A DNA stretch of 64,000 nt from Gammaproteobacteria bacterium (GTDB lineage Bacteria > Pseudomonadota > Gammaproteobacteria > GRL18): contig JADGEM010000009.1 in assembly GCA_016744375.1 (NCBI GenBank), positions 1 to 64,000 on the forward strand, written 5' to 3'. Position 1 is the stretch's first letter, and each line of letters opens with the position of its first letter. The notes below the pieces were generated by a model. That model ran no database searches. It was not told where the DNA came from and worked only from the letters and a program-made list of their open reading frames with translations. Below, one piece after another: positions 1-9,630 of the stretch. The translations under genes were made by a program, and so were the position numbers.

Positions 1-69
1 TCATATTCTAAGGTCATATTTCCACACTTAATTACGAATTTAACATAGAATAAATTATATTGTATTTGC

Positions 70-561
70 ATGATTTCTACAAGGTTTTACGAATACCCTG
101 AAATAATAGGTGAAGAAAAAGAGGATGTGATTCTCTGTTTTTATCAATATAATTTGTTAAAAGAATCTGTTAATAGCATCATAAATAAAAAAATAAATAA
201 TAAACCCATTAAAGTTAAAATTATAAAAGATTTAAAACTCGAAGGTCGCTGTGATGTTGTACTGATTCCTGAATCAACTATTTCTTTATTTGTAGACTAT
301 AATGATTTTGATGACTTGAAAAAAAGAATTACTATTACTGATCTAAGTCATGGTGATATCGACTACAACTCTGGAAATGGCCATAAATACTTGTTGGAAA
401 ATAAAATTATTTTCAGGTTAATTCGGGAACAATCAAGACTCCGTTTTGAAGTCAATAAAACAGCATCTGAACGCTTAGGAATCGTTATTGGTTCAGAATT
501 GCTCAAGCTTGGTATTTTAGTTACAGATCAAGAGAGCCATTCCAAAAGGGATTATCCATGA
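70..561 (+). CDS. YfiR-like (DUF4154) protein lacking a signal peptide
   Basis: The 163-aa product resembles the YfiR/HmsC family of periplasmic proteins that regulate membrane-bound signalling enzymes. The C-terminal half carries the family pattern: a [11 protein letters not shown] stretch near residue 58, then an RLRFEVN-type segment followed by GSELLKLG. Family members normally begin with a signal peptide and a short segment ending in a WP-like motif; this ORF starts just after that point (FYEYPE). An in-frame TAG at 46-48 leaves no room for a longer start, and neither other frame upstream encodes the missing part. No clear ribosome-binding site precedes the ATG. It is therefore either a 5'-truncated gene or a cytoplasmic variant. 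It overlaps the downstream hybrid kinase by 4 bases, and YfiR-like genes often sit beside such sensors. Confidence 0.6.
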   Translation: MISTRFYEYPEIIGEEKEDVILCFYQYNLLKESVNSIINKKINNKPIKVKIIKDLKLEGRCDVVLIPESTISLFVDYNDFDDLKKRITITDLSHGDIDYNSGNGHKYLLENKIIFRLIREQSRLRFEVNKTASERLGIVIGSELLKLGILVTDQESHSKRDYP

Positions 562-3098
562 AGTTTTTTCACCAGCATTCGATAAAAAAGAAGTTGTCAT
601 TGATGACCTTATTGACATCTTCTATTGCCGTGGCTTTCGGATGTATTATTTTTATTGTGTCAGAAGTTTATTTTAATTGGCAGGAAATGAGTCGTCATCA
701 TTCTGTTCTGGCTGAAAGTATTGGTTTAAATGTACGAAGTGCTATTACATTTGAAGACAAAAATTATATTTCCAGAGCGCTTAATGCTTTTGTGATAAAC
801 CCGGATGTTGAGGCAGTTTTTGTTTATAATGAAAAAAATAATTTGCTAGCGGAATATCACCTTGGTGACCCAGAAAATATATCTCCACCCTTACTTGATG
901 AAAAAGTCATTAAAAGCCAAAATAAAACGGATGTAAGTCTTTCGGAACAATCTCAATCTGTTGTTGATTATTATCTAAAATTTATTACCATTACTCGCCC
1001 CATTGAGATTGAAAAAGAATATGTTGGAAGTATTATTCTTGTTATTTCACTCAATCGATTTTACCTCCATACACTTTGGGTTGTTTTTGTTGCAATTATT
1101 GTATTTATTCTGATTAACCTGTTGAGTTATCTAATCTGGCAAAAGTTACAGGTCATGATTACTGAGCCCATTGAAAAATTAATGAAGGTCAGTTCTAAAG
1201 TTTCTAAAGATGAAGACTTTTCTTTGAGGGTTGCTATTGTAGGCGAAGATGAGCTGGCAAAACTGGGGCTTTGTTTTAATGAAATGCTTGCACAGATACA
1301 ATTGAGAGATATTGAGCTGAATGAGCATCAGGAACATCTGGAAGGCCTGGTTAAAACAAGAACATCTCAGGCAGAAAAAGCAAGTAAAGCTAAAAGTGAA
1401 TTTTTGGCGACAATGAGTCATGAAATCCGAACGCCAATGAATGCTGTAATTGGAATGACTGAACTTTTATTAATGAGTCATCTGGAAGAAAAACAGAAGC
1501 GTTATGCTGATATGATTCTAAATTCCAGTACCCTGCTGCTAAAAATTATTAATGATATCCTTGATTTTTCAAAGATAGAAGTCAATAAACTGAAATTAGA
1601 GGAAGTTTTTTTCCATCCCGGGCAAATATTAATGGATGTTAAGGACACTTTTTTTAATGAAGCAAAAAATAAAAAAATTTCACTGATCCTCAATGCTGAT
1701 CCAACTATATCAGGTTATGTTATTGGTGATCCTTTTCGTTTAAAACAGATAATGAATAATCTGCTATCCAATGCGATTAAATTTACTGATACGGGAGCAG
1801 TGACTCTGAGCCTGGAAAAACTGAAAGAAACAGAGAGCACAGTCAATTTCTGTTTTTCTGTACAGGATACTGGAATTGGTATTAAACAAGAGGCAATAAA
1901 TGAATTGTTCAGTGTGTTTCATCAAGCAGACAGTTCCATTACACGTGAATTTGGAGGAACAGGACTTGGCCTGGCTATTTCTCAAAATTTGACAGAATTA
2001 ATGGGTGGCGAAATTCAGGTGCAAAGTGTTGAAGGTGAGGGCAGTCGCTTTTTCTTTGTCTTAGACTTAAAGAAAGTCACACCTGAAGAGCTGGCTAATA
2101 ATGAAAAAATTTATAAGCTTTCGCGTGAGGTTTCTATCAATGAAGAGAGAGATAATTCTCTCTATACTGTCCTGGTAACAGATGATGATCCTGTCAATCT
2201 TGATGTTATCAGTGGTTTACTGGATAGCCTTGGTTTCAATGTGGAAACCTCTCAGAGTGGTTATGATGCTCTGGATTTGATCAATAATAAAGGTCCTGAT
2301 TATTTTGACCTGGTTTTAATGGACATTCAGATGCCAGGAATGGATGGTTATACTGTGAGTCAAAAATTAAGAGATAATAATGTCTCTGTCCCTATTCTGG
2401 CTTTAAGCGCTCATGTTGAAAAAGAAGCACGCAAAGCTGCATTTGAAGCAGGTATGGATGATTATTTGACAAAACCAATTCAAATGAAAGATCTCAATGA
2501 TGTGCTTAACCACTGGCTTGGACTACGTGATTTGCTAAAGCGTCGAGATATTGACCTAAAAAATTCTACAATAGATGAAAATGCCTTGCCAGCTGAAGGC
2601 TCCTCATTAGCTGAGGGCTCTCCACCAGCTGAAGGCTCTCTACCAGTTGAAGACTCTCCACTAGCAGAGGGCTCCAATCCTACTGAATCCCCATTACCGG
2701 AGGCGGATTCCAGCAATCAGTCAGAAAACGATCCATTTCATAGTCTATCGGTTGTGTTACTGGATGAGGTAATGGAGCGATTGAATAATAATAAAGGGCT
2801 TTTGGGTAAATTATTAGAGAAATATTATGATACTTATCAGAATCATTTTCAGTTAATGCAAAAAGCTTATGAGTGTCAGCAATATCAGGAAGTTTCCGAT
2901 CTGGCGCATAAAATAAAAGGTGCTTCACGTTCATTGAGTATTGAAATAGTAGGTGTAGAAGCAGAAAAAGTTGAGTTGTCCTTGAAAAACGGTCAACTGC
3001 CTGAAGATAATAATTGCAGCGAATTAATGTTGCAGTTAGATAAAGTTATCTCTCAAACAATGGCTGAGCTATCTGAATTTATTCGTAAAAATCAGTAA
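558..3098 (+). CDS. membrane hybrid sensor histidine kinase (CHASE8-like/HAMP/HisKA/HATPase/REC/Hpt)
   Basis: The 846-aa protein is a multi-step phosphorelay kinase. Order seen: membrane helix at about 14-35, periplasmic CHASE8-like sensor at 40-165, second helix at 170-193, HAMP linker, then HisKA with the phospho-acceptor His288 in SHEIRTP. The ATPase domain has DTGIGI near 437 and GGTGLGLAI near 466. A receiver domain at about 537-655 has phospho-acceptor Asp589 in LMDIQMPG. A low-complexity linker of five hexapeptides follows, then an Hpt domain with His784 in AHKIKG. No output domain is present, so phosphate should pass to a separate regulator outside the window. It is translationally coupled to the YfiR-like gene by a 4-base overlap, which suggests that protein tunes the sensor. 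Confidence 0.9.
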   Translation: MKFFHQHSIKKKLSLMTLLTSSIAVAFGCIIFIVSEVYFNWQEMSRHHSVLAESIGLNVRSAITFEDKNYISRALNAFVINPDVEAVFVYNEKNNLLAEYHLGDPENISPPLLDEKVIKSQNKTDVSLSEQSQSVVDYYLKFITITRPIEIEKEYVGSIILVISLNRFYLHTLWVVFVAIIVFILINLLSYLIWQKLQVMITEPIEKLMKVSSKVSKDEDFSLRVAIVGEDELAKLGLCFNEMLAQIQLRDIELNEHQEHLEGLVKTRTSQAEKASKAKSEFLATMSHEIRTPMNAVIGMTELLLMSHLEEKQKRYADMILNSSTLLLKIINDILDFSKIEVNKLKLEEVFFHPGQILMDVKDTFFNEAKNKKISLILNADPTISGYVIGDPFRLKQIMNNLLSNAIKFTDTGAVTLSLEKLKETESTVNFCFSVQDTGIGIKQEAINELFSVFHQADSSITREFGGTGLGLAISQNLTELMGGEIQVQSVEGEGSRFFFVLDLKKVTPEELANNEKIYKLSREVSINEERDNSLYTVLVTDDDPVNLDVISGLLDSLGFNVETSQSGYDALDLINNKGPDYFDLVLMDIQMPGMDGYTVSQKLRDNNVSVPILALSAHVEKEARKAAFEAGMDDYLTKPIQMKDLNDVLNHWLGLRDLLKRRDIDLKNSTIDENALPAEGSSLAEGSPPAEGSLPVEDSPLAEGSNPTESPLPEADSSNQSENDPFHSLSVVLLDEVMERLNNNKGLLGKLLEKYYDTYQNHFQLMQKAYECQQYQEVSDLAHKIKGASRSLSIEIVGVEAEKVELSLKNGQLPEDNNCSELMLQLDKVISQTMAELSEFIRKNQ
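2589..2678 (+). repeat. 18-bp tandem repeat, five copies, inside the kinase gene
   Basis: Five imperfect 18-bp units, consensus like CCAGCTGAAGGCTCTCCA, encode five hexapeptides of the type (P/L)AEGS(S/P). They form the flexible linker between receiver and Hpt domains (residues 678-707). The period is a multiple of three, so copy-number change keeps the frame and would only alter linker length. Confidence 0.85.
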
Positions 3099-3109
3099 AT
3101 TTATGCATA

Positions 3110-3137
3110 GAAGGATGGATGGTGCTATCCATCCTTC
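3110..3137 (+). terminator. hairpin after the hybrid kinase
   Basis: A perfect 11-bp stem (GAAGGATGGAT / ATCCATCCTTC) with a 6-base loop lies 11 bases after the kinase stop codon. A T-rich stretch follows only about 15 bases later, so it is a probable but not textbook intrinsic terminator separating the kinase from comM. Confidence 0.55.
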
Positions 3138-3259
3138 CAGAAGAAATAGATTTTATTGTTATGTTCGCTAATTATATTCCCGATGACAGTTTATCCTGAC
3201 AAGATCAATGATATAAATACGTTATAATTTCTTGAGGATTAAATAAAAGGAATTATTAT

Positions 3260-4237
3260 ATGTCATTGTCGATTGTATACAGTCGTGCCGGTGGATTGGA
3301 TGCGCCTCTGGTGACAGTTGAAGTTCTGTTAACCAATGGATTGCCCAGTTTGAATATTGTCGGTCTTCCCGAAACTGCAGTTAAGGAAAGTAAAGATCGA
3401 GTCAGGGGGGCAATAATCAATAGTCATTTTGAATTCCCTGTCCGGCGGATTACAATTAATCTGGCACCAGCGGACTTACCCAAGGAAGGTGGCCGTTTTG
3501 ATCTAGCGATTGCAATGGGCATACTTCTTTCTTCCAGACAGCTGGAATTCTCAAAAAACGATAGGTCTGCTGTGCTAGGGCCTACAAAATCAGACACTTC
3601 ATACAATGACTACAGAAACCCCGTTGAACAATTTGAGTTTGTTGGTGAGCTGGCACTTAGTGGCGAACTGAGAGCGGTTGATGGCATTCTTCCCATTGCC
3701 ATTGCGGCAAACAAAAATAAGCGAATTCTCATTGTTCCGGAAGAAAATGGTCAGGAAGCTGCACTGATTAAAGGACTCACGGTGTATACAGCAAAACATT
3801 TGCTGGATGTCTGTGCTTTTTTGAAAGGTGAAATACAATTAAGTCAGCCTGAGATGAACACAAGAGCTGAGGGGAAATTTTATTCAACCTGCTTCTCTGA
3901 TATCTGTGGCCAGCATAGCGCCAAGCGAGCATTAGAAATAGCAGCAGCGGGCCAACATAGTTTGCTGATGAAAGGACCTCCGGGAACAGGTAAGACCATG
4001 CTTGCAAGTCGTCTGGTGACAATCTTACCCAACATGTCTGATACAGAAGCGGAAGAAGTCGCTGCCATTCGTTCAGTTTGCGGTGAAAAAGTCAGTACTG
4101 ATAACTGGGCAGTACGTGCTTTTAGAGTGCCGCATCATACTGCTTCCGGTGTTGCTCTTGTTGGTGGAGGTAGTTATCCCAGACCGGGTGAAATTAGCCT
4201 GGCACATCATGGTGTGTTATTTATGGATGAGTTGCCC
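3260..4237 (+). pseudogene. comM: 5' part of interrupted comM/yifB (Mg-chelatase-like AAA+ ATPase)
   Basis: These 326 codons encode the N-terminal ChlI-type domain (SLSIVYSRA start, LPKEGGRFDLAIA) and the first half of the AAA+ domain. Walker A (GPPGTGKT) is near residue 239 and Walker B (LFMDE) at about 320-324. The reading frame then enters foreign DNA and stops four bases later, giving FL-stop instead of the expected EF. The remainder of the gene is at 28820-29410. ComM is a hexameric branch-migration helicase that promotes integration of incoming DNA during natural transformation. A truncated product ending at Walker B cannot be a working ATPase. The start is supported by an AAGGAA ribosome-binding site. 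Confidence 0.95.
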
Positions 4238-4239
4238 TT

Positions 4240-4251
4240 CCTCTAATGTTT
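4240..4251. repeat. left terminal inverted repeat of the comM island
   Basis: CCTCTAATGTTT begins two bases inside the left junction. Its 11 bases CTCTAATGTTT are an exact reverse complement of 28798-28808 at the right end. It is probably a recombinase-binding arm. Confidence 0.75.
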
Positions 4252-4585
4252 CACCTTTCTACCCCTTAAACTCTCCAAAGATTAGTTATCCTACTGATTT
4301 ATAATAATTTATAGTTTTTCAATTTGTGCAACTGTTGATCTACTTGGTAGAAAATTCCATCTAATGGAAGCAGTAGGCAGATCCTGTCTGCCTCTAATGT
4401 TATGTGCCTTTTCAATAGCTTGTTCATATTGTGCATCAGTAGGTTTACTTTCAGTATTGATGGAGTAATATTCCATTGGTTGCACTTTTATATCTTTTGG
4501 TGTATTATTGTTCCATCTACTGAAATTTATCTTTAGATAGTTCAGGATTTCATAATTTGTTATCTGAGTTGAGGAGTGTGCAAGC
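4252..4585. other. left-end region of the island before the first recombinase
   Basis: About 330 bases with no convincing gene. It holds a second direct copy of the terminal repeat (CCTCTAATGTT, 4391-4401), overlapped by a 7-bp hairpin (AGGCAGA 4375-4381 / TCTGCCT 4387-4393). These look like accessory binding sites for the recombination proteins, and the promoter of the recombinase genes should also lie here. A minus-strand ORF of 96 codons runs through these sites and overlaps the recombinase start, so I treat it as chance. Confidence 0.5.
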
Positions 4586-5728
4586 ATGAAGAAGGACAAT
4601 AAGGTAGTGACACTGCCTAACAGTCAAAAGACTGTTGCTTCTACTTGTGCGTCTGTTGATCAGATAGCCTTAAAACTCTATCAAGATATGCTTGATGGAT
4701 ATGAAAAATATCGTTTAGGCACAAAACGAAATACAGAGAAAACCGTGAGCAGTGATTTGAGTGTTGTCAAACAATTGTTTGCTCATTCTGGAAAGTTCCC
4801 CTGGGAGTGGAAACTGGGTGATTGGGATGATTGGAATACGGATCTTGTTTTTAACAAGGGGATCTCAGCAGGAACACAACGAAAATATCAGGGGATCATT
4901 CGCAAATTCCTTGAGTATTTGATCACTCGTGAAGTTTTTCAGCGCAGTGTTAAAAAACATTATAATGTAAAAATTACTCAGATCATTGATGAAGATGAAG
5001 CATTACATCATATTTATGAAAGTGAACAAAAAGAGCCTCTACCTGCTTTTACTGATGAGTTAGCCGATCAGTTATTTGATGCTTTGAAGCAAGAAATTAA
5101 AATTGAGTCTCAACACCCAACTAGAAAATTATTGAATCTACAACGTGATCTGGCTCTTTTCTATACAGTAAAAGCAACTGGTTTAAGAATTGGTTCTGCT
5201 CTTGCTCTGAATATATATTCTTTTAGTCCAAATCCACAGGCTCCCGAAATGGGTAAGTATGGAGCTTACGATACCATAGGCAAAGGAAGTAAAGGAAGCG
5301 GACCAAAACCTATTGGCTCATTGATTGATGATATTAAATTACCACCACTGCTTGAATGGTATATTAATGAGATCAGACCGTTGTATTTAAAAACAAACAA
5401 CCCTGATGAACAAGCCCTTTTTCTTTCAGAAAGAGGGATACGTTTTTCTTATCAATCAGCATGGGTTCGATTGCAAAAAATGCTGGAGAATGCAGGATTA
5501 TCTGGCATAAACCTTTGCCCACATAGTTTTAGACGTGGAAAAGCAACTGAAAGTGGTATGCGCTATGGTGTTGAGACAACACGAAGAATGTTAAATCATG
5601 TCTATGGTACAACCACCCAGGGGTATATGTCTGTTCCTGATGAGTTTTCTCAAGCCCAAATTTCTGATTCTATCAGAGAACAAATTAAGCGTTCAGATAA
5701 AATTAATTTAGACAAAGATAAGAAATAA
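4586..5728 (+). CDS. tyrosine recombinase (first of two in the comM island)
   Basis: The 380-aa protein is a complete tyrosine recombinase. An N-terminal SAM-like core-binding region spans about 25-135. The catalytic domain has Arg201 (TGLRIGS), His313 and Arg316 (CPHSFRRG), His338 (LNHVYG) and the nucleophile Tyr347 (TQGYMSV). A Lys in the GKGSKG stretch near 236 fits the beta-hairpin lysine. It should carry out strand exchange for excision and insertion at comM. It is the first gene of a four-gene module with the HTH protein (24 bases downstream), the zinc-ribbon recombinase and the GIY-YIG protein. Two recombinases plus a ~125-aa accessory protein recall the TnpA/TnpB/TnpC set of Tn554-type transposons in number and size; homology to that set is not demonstrated. 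Confidence 0.9.
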   Translation: MKKDNKVVTLPNSQKTVASTCASVDQIALKLYQDMLDGYEKYRLGTKRNTEKTVSSDLSVVKQLFAHSGKFPWEWKLGDWDDWNTDLVFNKGISAGTQRKYQGIIRKFLEYLITREVFQRSVKKHYNVKITQIIDEDEALHHIYESEQKEPLPAFTDELADQLFDALKQEIKIESQHPTRKLLNLQRDLALFYTVKATGLRIGSALALNIYSFSPNPQAPEMGKYGAYDTIGKGSKGSGPKPIGSLIDDIKLPPLLEWYINEIRPLYLKTNNPDEQALFLSERGIRFSYQSAWVRLQKMLENAGLSGINLCPHSFRRGKATESGMRYGVETTRRMLNHVYGTTTQGYMSVPDEFSQAQISDSIREQIKRSDKINLDKDKK

Positions 5729-5752
5729 ATTTACATTTTAAGGAGATGATCC

Positions 5753-6142
5753 ATGAGTGATAATGATGAAGATTTAGTACAGATAGAATGGCGATTGTTA
5801 AATGTGATGGCAGAACGTCGGATCAGAACGGTTACTGCATTACGAAAAAAACTAATTGATCTGAATGTTGATATTTCAAGTCAGCAAGCGGGTCGTTTAG
5901 TCAATCAGTTTCCAGACCGATTAAATACAAAATATCTGCGAGGCTTATTAACGGCTTTGGATTGTGATATCTCAGATTTAATCCGTGTTCATCCTCCTGG
6001 CGACAATGTTGGAATTAAAGATGAGAATCAGGTTCATCCCGTTAAAACTGAAAAACCAAAAACAGTTAAGAAAAAAGTGAAAGCCAAGAAAAAGACTTCA
6101 GCTACCGTGACTAATATTCTACCTCCAGGGTTTGATGAATGA
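5753..6142 (+). CDS. XRE-type HTH protein of the recombination module
   Basis: The 129-aa protein has one helix-turn-helix domain of Cro/C1 type at about residues 15-77 (LLNVMAERRIRTVTALRKKL through ALDCDISDLIRV), then a lysine-rich tail (KKKVKAKKK). It has a good ribosome-binding site (AAGGAG) and overlaps the next gene by 4 bases (ATGA). Its place between two recombinases suggests a directionality or DNA-bending factor, or a regulator of the module. Its length is close to TnpC of Tn554, but I cannot claim relationship. Its DNA target is unknown; the repeats at the island ends are obvious candidates. Confidence 0.7.
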   Translation: MSDNDEDLVQIEWRLLNVMAERRIRTVTALRKKLIDLNVDISSQQAGRLVNQFPDRLNTKYLRGLLTALDCDISDLIRVHPPGDNVGIKDENQVHPVKTEKPKTVKKKVKAKKKTSATVTNILPPGFDE

Positions 6143-7956
6143 CACAAAGTACGACAACACATAAAAAATGTGATGGTTGCCAGCGAACAATGAAGAAAGC
6201 GACGGCAAAGCATGGTGACCTATCATTTTGTGCAACTTGTTATAAGCGTGAGTTTAAACGGGTTGAATGTGCTGGTTGTGGCAAAGCCACTTATACATAC
6301 CATGGGCATGAGCCTGCCTATTGTAAAACTTGTCGTATTAAAGGTCGAAAATGTGCAGGGTGTGATAAGCCGTTACCAAGAGCTTCTAAAATTATTAATG
6401 ATGAGGCATTTTGTTGGCCATGTGCTTCAAAATTACAGGAGCCAGAACCTTGTGCATTATGTGGTCAAATGTCATTGCGTTTATCCAGAGCACCTGAAGT
6501 AGGCATTGATGAGAGGATCTGCCAGAAATGCCGGACGAAAAGAACACATTTCACTTGTACCAATTGTGGAAAACACAGAAAACCGTCAGGCATTGATTCA
6601 AAAGGACAGGTTGTTTGTAAAACCTGTCTGGAAGATGAAAATTATCGGTGTCCTAAATGTGGTGAGCCAGGCAAACGTCACTCAAAAACACGTTGTCAGG
6701 CTTGCTACTGGAAAGATCATGCACAGGAGGTCATAGCTCAAGGGGTTGCTACATTATCAAGACCATGGGTAAGACATGCCTATCGTGCTTTTGGTGAATC
6801 ATTGATAGTATCCTATGGCAGTCAGAAGGCCAGTCATCGGGTACCAAAATATCTGGCATTTTTTGTCAGTCTTGATGTGCGATTTAAAAGAGCGGCATCA
6901 ATAACGGCCAGAATATTAATAAAAACCTTTGGAGCAGAAGGCTTGCGACGAAACACTGTTGCAGTGGCTTTTCTGACAAAGGATGGTATTTTGCCAGATT
7001 ATTGTCAAACAGAGTTGGAACATTATAATGAAATTGCACGACAAGAACGCTTAGTTGAGCAATCTATGGATGCTTGGTACGGTGAATTCTTATCTGGATT
7101 TTGGGATCATGCCCTGCATCTTCAGCAAACTTCATTGGACCGTGGAAATAAAGGGCCAAAATCACGCACAGTTTATTCTTGGTTAACAGCTGCTCGTGCT
7201 TTTCTGGAATTTGTAACAGGAAAAGGGATCAGTGCTCTTTCACAAATTGAAACACATCACCTTGATCTCTTTATAGATGATCAAGGTGGCTATGAGGCTT
7301 CAATACGTCGTTTTATTCGTTATTTAAATAAAAATGGAAAATTATTCCGTACTATAAAAATGGAATCAGTGGTGACTCAGAATATTGCTCATTTATTATT
7401 GCCTCAGTCTCGGGTTGATGAATTAATTGCACGTTTCCTTTCACCTGAGACTTCTGCTAAAGAAGCAATTTATGGTGTGTTAATGGTACTTTATGCACAA
7501 ACTGCCAGTCGGATCTGTGAATTAAGAATGGATCAATTAGGTCGAAATAAAAATGGTTTTCGTACCATTCATTTTTATCGGATGGATGTCGAGATACCGC
7601 CAGAAATTGAGCCTGTAATTACTCGATGGTTAAGTGAAAGAAAGTCATTATCAGTACTGGAATCAGAGCATAATAATAAATATCTGTTCCCTGGAAGAAG
7701 ACCAGGAGGGCATATATCTTCACCGTCTGTGAAATATTATTATGATCAGTGGGAAGTAACCGCAGATCAATTATTGGCATCCTCAATTTTTCAAATGTAT
7801 TGTAATGGGGTTCGTCATCCTAATGTGCCACATAATGCTTTTGGTGTATCCAAAGCCATGACAGGCAAATATATTGGAATTTTTGATGCCCACTATCATG
7901 ATGCTTTAGATCATTTTCGTGAAGAAGAGAAAAAGGCTGCTGATGCAAAAAACTGA
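6139..7956 (+). CDS. tyrosine-recombinase-like protein with twelve CxxC motifs
   Basis: The 605-aa protein has two parts. Residues 11-189 contain twelve CxxC pairs (C11/C14, C31/C34, C44/C47 and so on to C186/C189), enough for six zinc ribbons or treble clefs. Residues 300-595 resemble a tyrosine recombinase: a core-binding region near 340-400, Arg458 in TASRICEL, an Arg559-His560 pair in GVRHPN, and a candidate nucleophile Tyr586 in AHYHDAL. The catalytic motifs are looser than in the first recombinase, so it may be a partner subunit or have altered chemistry. The zinc array probably binds DNA or the partner protein. It is translationally coupled to the HTH protein upstream and overlaps the GIY-YIG gene. 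Confidence 0.75.
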   Translation: MTQSTTTHKKCDGCQRTMKKATAKHGDLSFCATCYKREFKRVECAGCGKATYTYHGHEPAYCKTCRIKGRKCAGCDKPLPRASKIINDEAFCWPCASKLQEPEPCALCGQMSLRLSRAPEVGIDERICQKCRTKRTHFTCTNCGKHRKPSGIDSKGQVVCKTCLEDENYRCPKCGEPGKRHSKTRCQACYWKDHAQEVIAQGVATLSRPWVRHAYRAFGESLIVSYGSQKASHRVPKYLAFFVSLDVRFKRAASITARILIKTFGAEGLRRNTVAVAFLTKDGILPDYCQTELEHYNEIARQERLVEQSMDAWYGEFLSGFWDHALHLQQTSLDRGNKGPKSRTVYSWLTAARAFLEFVTGKGISALSQIETHHLDLFIDDQGGYEASIRRFIRYLNKNGKLFRTIKMESVVTQNIAHLLLPQSRVDELIARFLSPETSAKEAIYGVLMVLYAQTASRICELRMDQLGRNKNGFRTIHFYRMDVEIPPEIEPVITRWLSERKSLSVLESEHNNKYLFPGRRPGGHISSPSVKYYYDQWEVTADQLLASSIFQMYCNGVRHPNVPHNAFGVSKAMTGKYIGIFDAHYHDALDHFREEEKKAADAKN

Positions 7957-8218
7957 TGATAGATGGTGGCTTTATTTATTAGAATGTTCTGGTGGATTGA
8001 CTTATGTTGGAACAGCGGCAGATGTAGAAACACGCTTTAAAAAGCACTTATCAGGTAAAGGGGCTCGTTTTACAAAAATTAATAAGCCTTTATCTATTAT
8101 AGCCGCTGAACCTTATGCTAATCGTAGTGAAGCTTGTAAAGCTGAGTATGCCTTAAAACGGAAAACACTTAAGAAAAAGATGGAATGGGCTGATAAATGG
8201 CCTTGGTCCAGAGACTGA
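7943..8218 (+). CDS. GIY-YIG nuclease domain protein (YhbQ-like)
   Basis: I chose the ATG at 7943, inside the end of the previous gene, giving 91 aa. A GTG at 7919 would add eight residues. The sequence matches a single-domain GIY-YIG protein: LYLLE for GIY, TYVG for YIG, the catalytic-type Arg in ETRFKKH, and a C-terminal Glu in the AEYALKRKT region. Such small proteins (UPF0213/YhbQ) are usually chromosomal and of unclear function. Here it is the last gene of the recombination module, which suggests a role in processing the element's DNA. Functional assignment is tentative; family assignment is fairly secure. Confidence 0.75.
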   Translation: MQKTDDRWWLYLLECSGGLTYVGTAADVETRFKKHLSGKGARFTKINKPLSIIAAEPYANRSEACKAEYALKRKTLKKKMEWADKWPWSRD

Positions 8219-8240
8219 ACATACTTTATAGGATTTTAAT

Positions 8241-9593
8241 ATGAGAATAGTAACACCTCCCTTGATTGTTGAAGAAAATGATGGATTCATTAATGATATT
8301 TTAGAACGAAAAGCTTATGGGGAAGCTTTATTGAACCTTGTCGTTAATTCGAGTGATGATTTGGTTGTTTCTCTAGATGGAAAATGGGGTGAAGGTAAAA
8401 CCACCTTTATCAAAATGTGGCAAGGTCTTTTGTTAGAGGATAATATTCCGAATATTTATATTGATGCTTTTGAAAATGATTATATCGATGATGCATTTAT
8501 ATCGGTAGTCAGTTCAATTACTCGATATGCCGAGACTAATATCAGTGATGAAAATCAAGATAAAATAATAGAATTAAAAGAAAAAAGTAAGATGGTGGGC
8601 GGACAACTTCTTTCCTGGACAGCAAAGGTTGGTTTAAAAGCGGCTACTTTAGGTGTAATAAAAGATTCTGAAATTGAAGAATTAATGGATATCAAAGGTG
8701 ATTTAGCAAAAGGTGTATCTGATTTAGCTGGAGGCTTTATTGAAGAGAGGATAAATTCACACACTAATGACATTGAACTTATTCAGTCTTTTAAGGAGTT
8801 ATTATCCAAACTTCCAGAAAGACTACAGAGTGGAGAAGGAAAGCCGTTAATTATTATTATCGATGAACTAGATCGATGCAAACCATCTTATGCTGTAGAA
8901 GTGGTTGAAAAAATTAAACATCTATTTTCTGTAAAAAACATTGTGTTTATTTTGGTGATGAATAAATTACAACTGGAAGAATCCATTAAAAGTGTGTATG
9001 GAAAGAATATAGATGCACACACATACCTTCAAAAATTTATTCATTTAGAAATGAAATTGCCTAAGCGGACTGGTAGACGCCATGAAAATGACATAACCTC
9101 TTATTCAAGAAAGTTGTTCGAGTTGCATGAAATTGAAGCATGGGGCGAAGGACAGTATATTATTGATAGTATAGATGCCCTTGCAAACCATCTGAACTTA
9201 TCACTCAGACAGCTTGAAAAAGTATACACTAATATCGCTCTGTTTTATGGCTCAAGTAGTAAAAATCAATTTAGATTAGCACCAATTGTTAGCTTTCTTT
9301 CTGTGGTAAAAGTAATTAATTCTGAGTTGTTTGAAGAACTATTGTATCAAACAATAATCTATCCAAATGTTGAAAAAGCATTTAATTATAATGTGACCAC
9401 TAATAACAGTGACTTAATGTATAAAATAATGAACTGGGTTAGGTTTGGCCTGATGAATGATGAAGAGTATAGAGAACTATCTGAAGAAGATGAAATTAAA
9501 CGCTATAACTCAGCACTTTTTCAATACAATATAGATCGAGAAGAAATCATCCCTTTTTTAGCAAAAAAAATAAACATGTTTATAACTGGGTAG
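8241..9593 (+). CDS. KAP family P-loop NTPase
   Basis: The 450-aa protein belongs to the KAP ATPases: Walker A GKWGEGKTT at residues 47-55 and Walker B IIIIDELDRC with Asp208. A region at about 110-180 contains hydrophobic stretches (GLKAATLGVI, VSDLAGGF) that may be membrane-associated, as in many KAP proteins. Bacterial KAP NTPases are often carried by mobile elements, and at least one (PifA of plasmid F) is linked to phage exclusion. It lies 22 bases after the GIY-YIG gene and converges with the restriction operon. A single-gene defence role is plausible but not shown by sequence. Confidence 0.8.
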   Translation: MRIVTPPLIVEENDGFINDILERKAYGEALLNLVVNSSDDLVVSLDGKWGEGKTTFIKMWQGLLLEDNIPNIYIDAFENDYIDDAFISVVSSITRYAETNISDENQDKIIELKEKSKMVGGQLLSWTAKVGLKAATLGVIKDSEIEELMDIKGDLAKGVSDLAGGFIEERINSHTNDIELIQSFKELLSKLPERLQSGEGKPLIIIIDELDRCKPSYAVEVVEKIKHLFSVKNIVFILVMNKLQLEESIKSVYGKNIDAHTYLQKFIHLEMKLPKRTGRRHENDITSYSRKLFELHEIEAWGEGQYIIDSIDALANHLNLSLRQLEKVYTNIALFYGSSSKNQFRLAPIVSFLSVVKVINSELFEELLYQTIIYPNVEKAFNYNVTTNNSDLMYKIMNWVRFGLMNDEEYRELSEEDEIKRYNSALFQYNIDREEIIPFLAKKINMFITG

Positions 9594-9630
9594 CTACAAT
9601 TTAGTAATGGTTATTGTTAAAAATGTATTT

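Noticed and set aside
4309-4599. 96-codon minus-strand ORF at the island's left end
   Set aside because: It runs through the internal terminal-repeat copy and hairpin, overlaps the recombinase start divergently, and resembles no known family.
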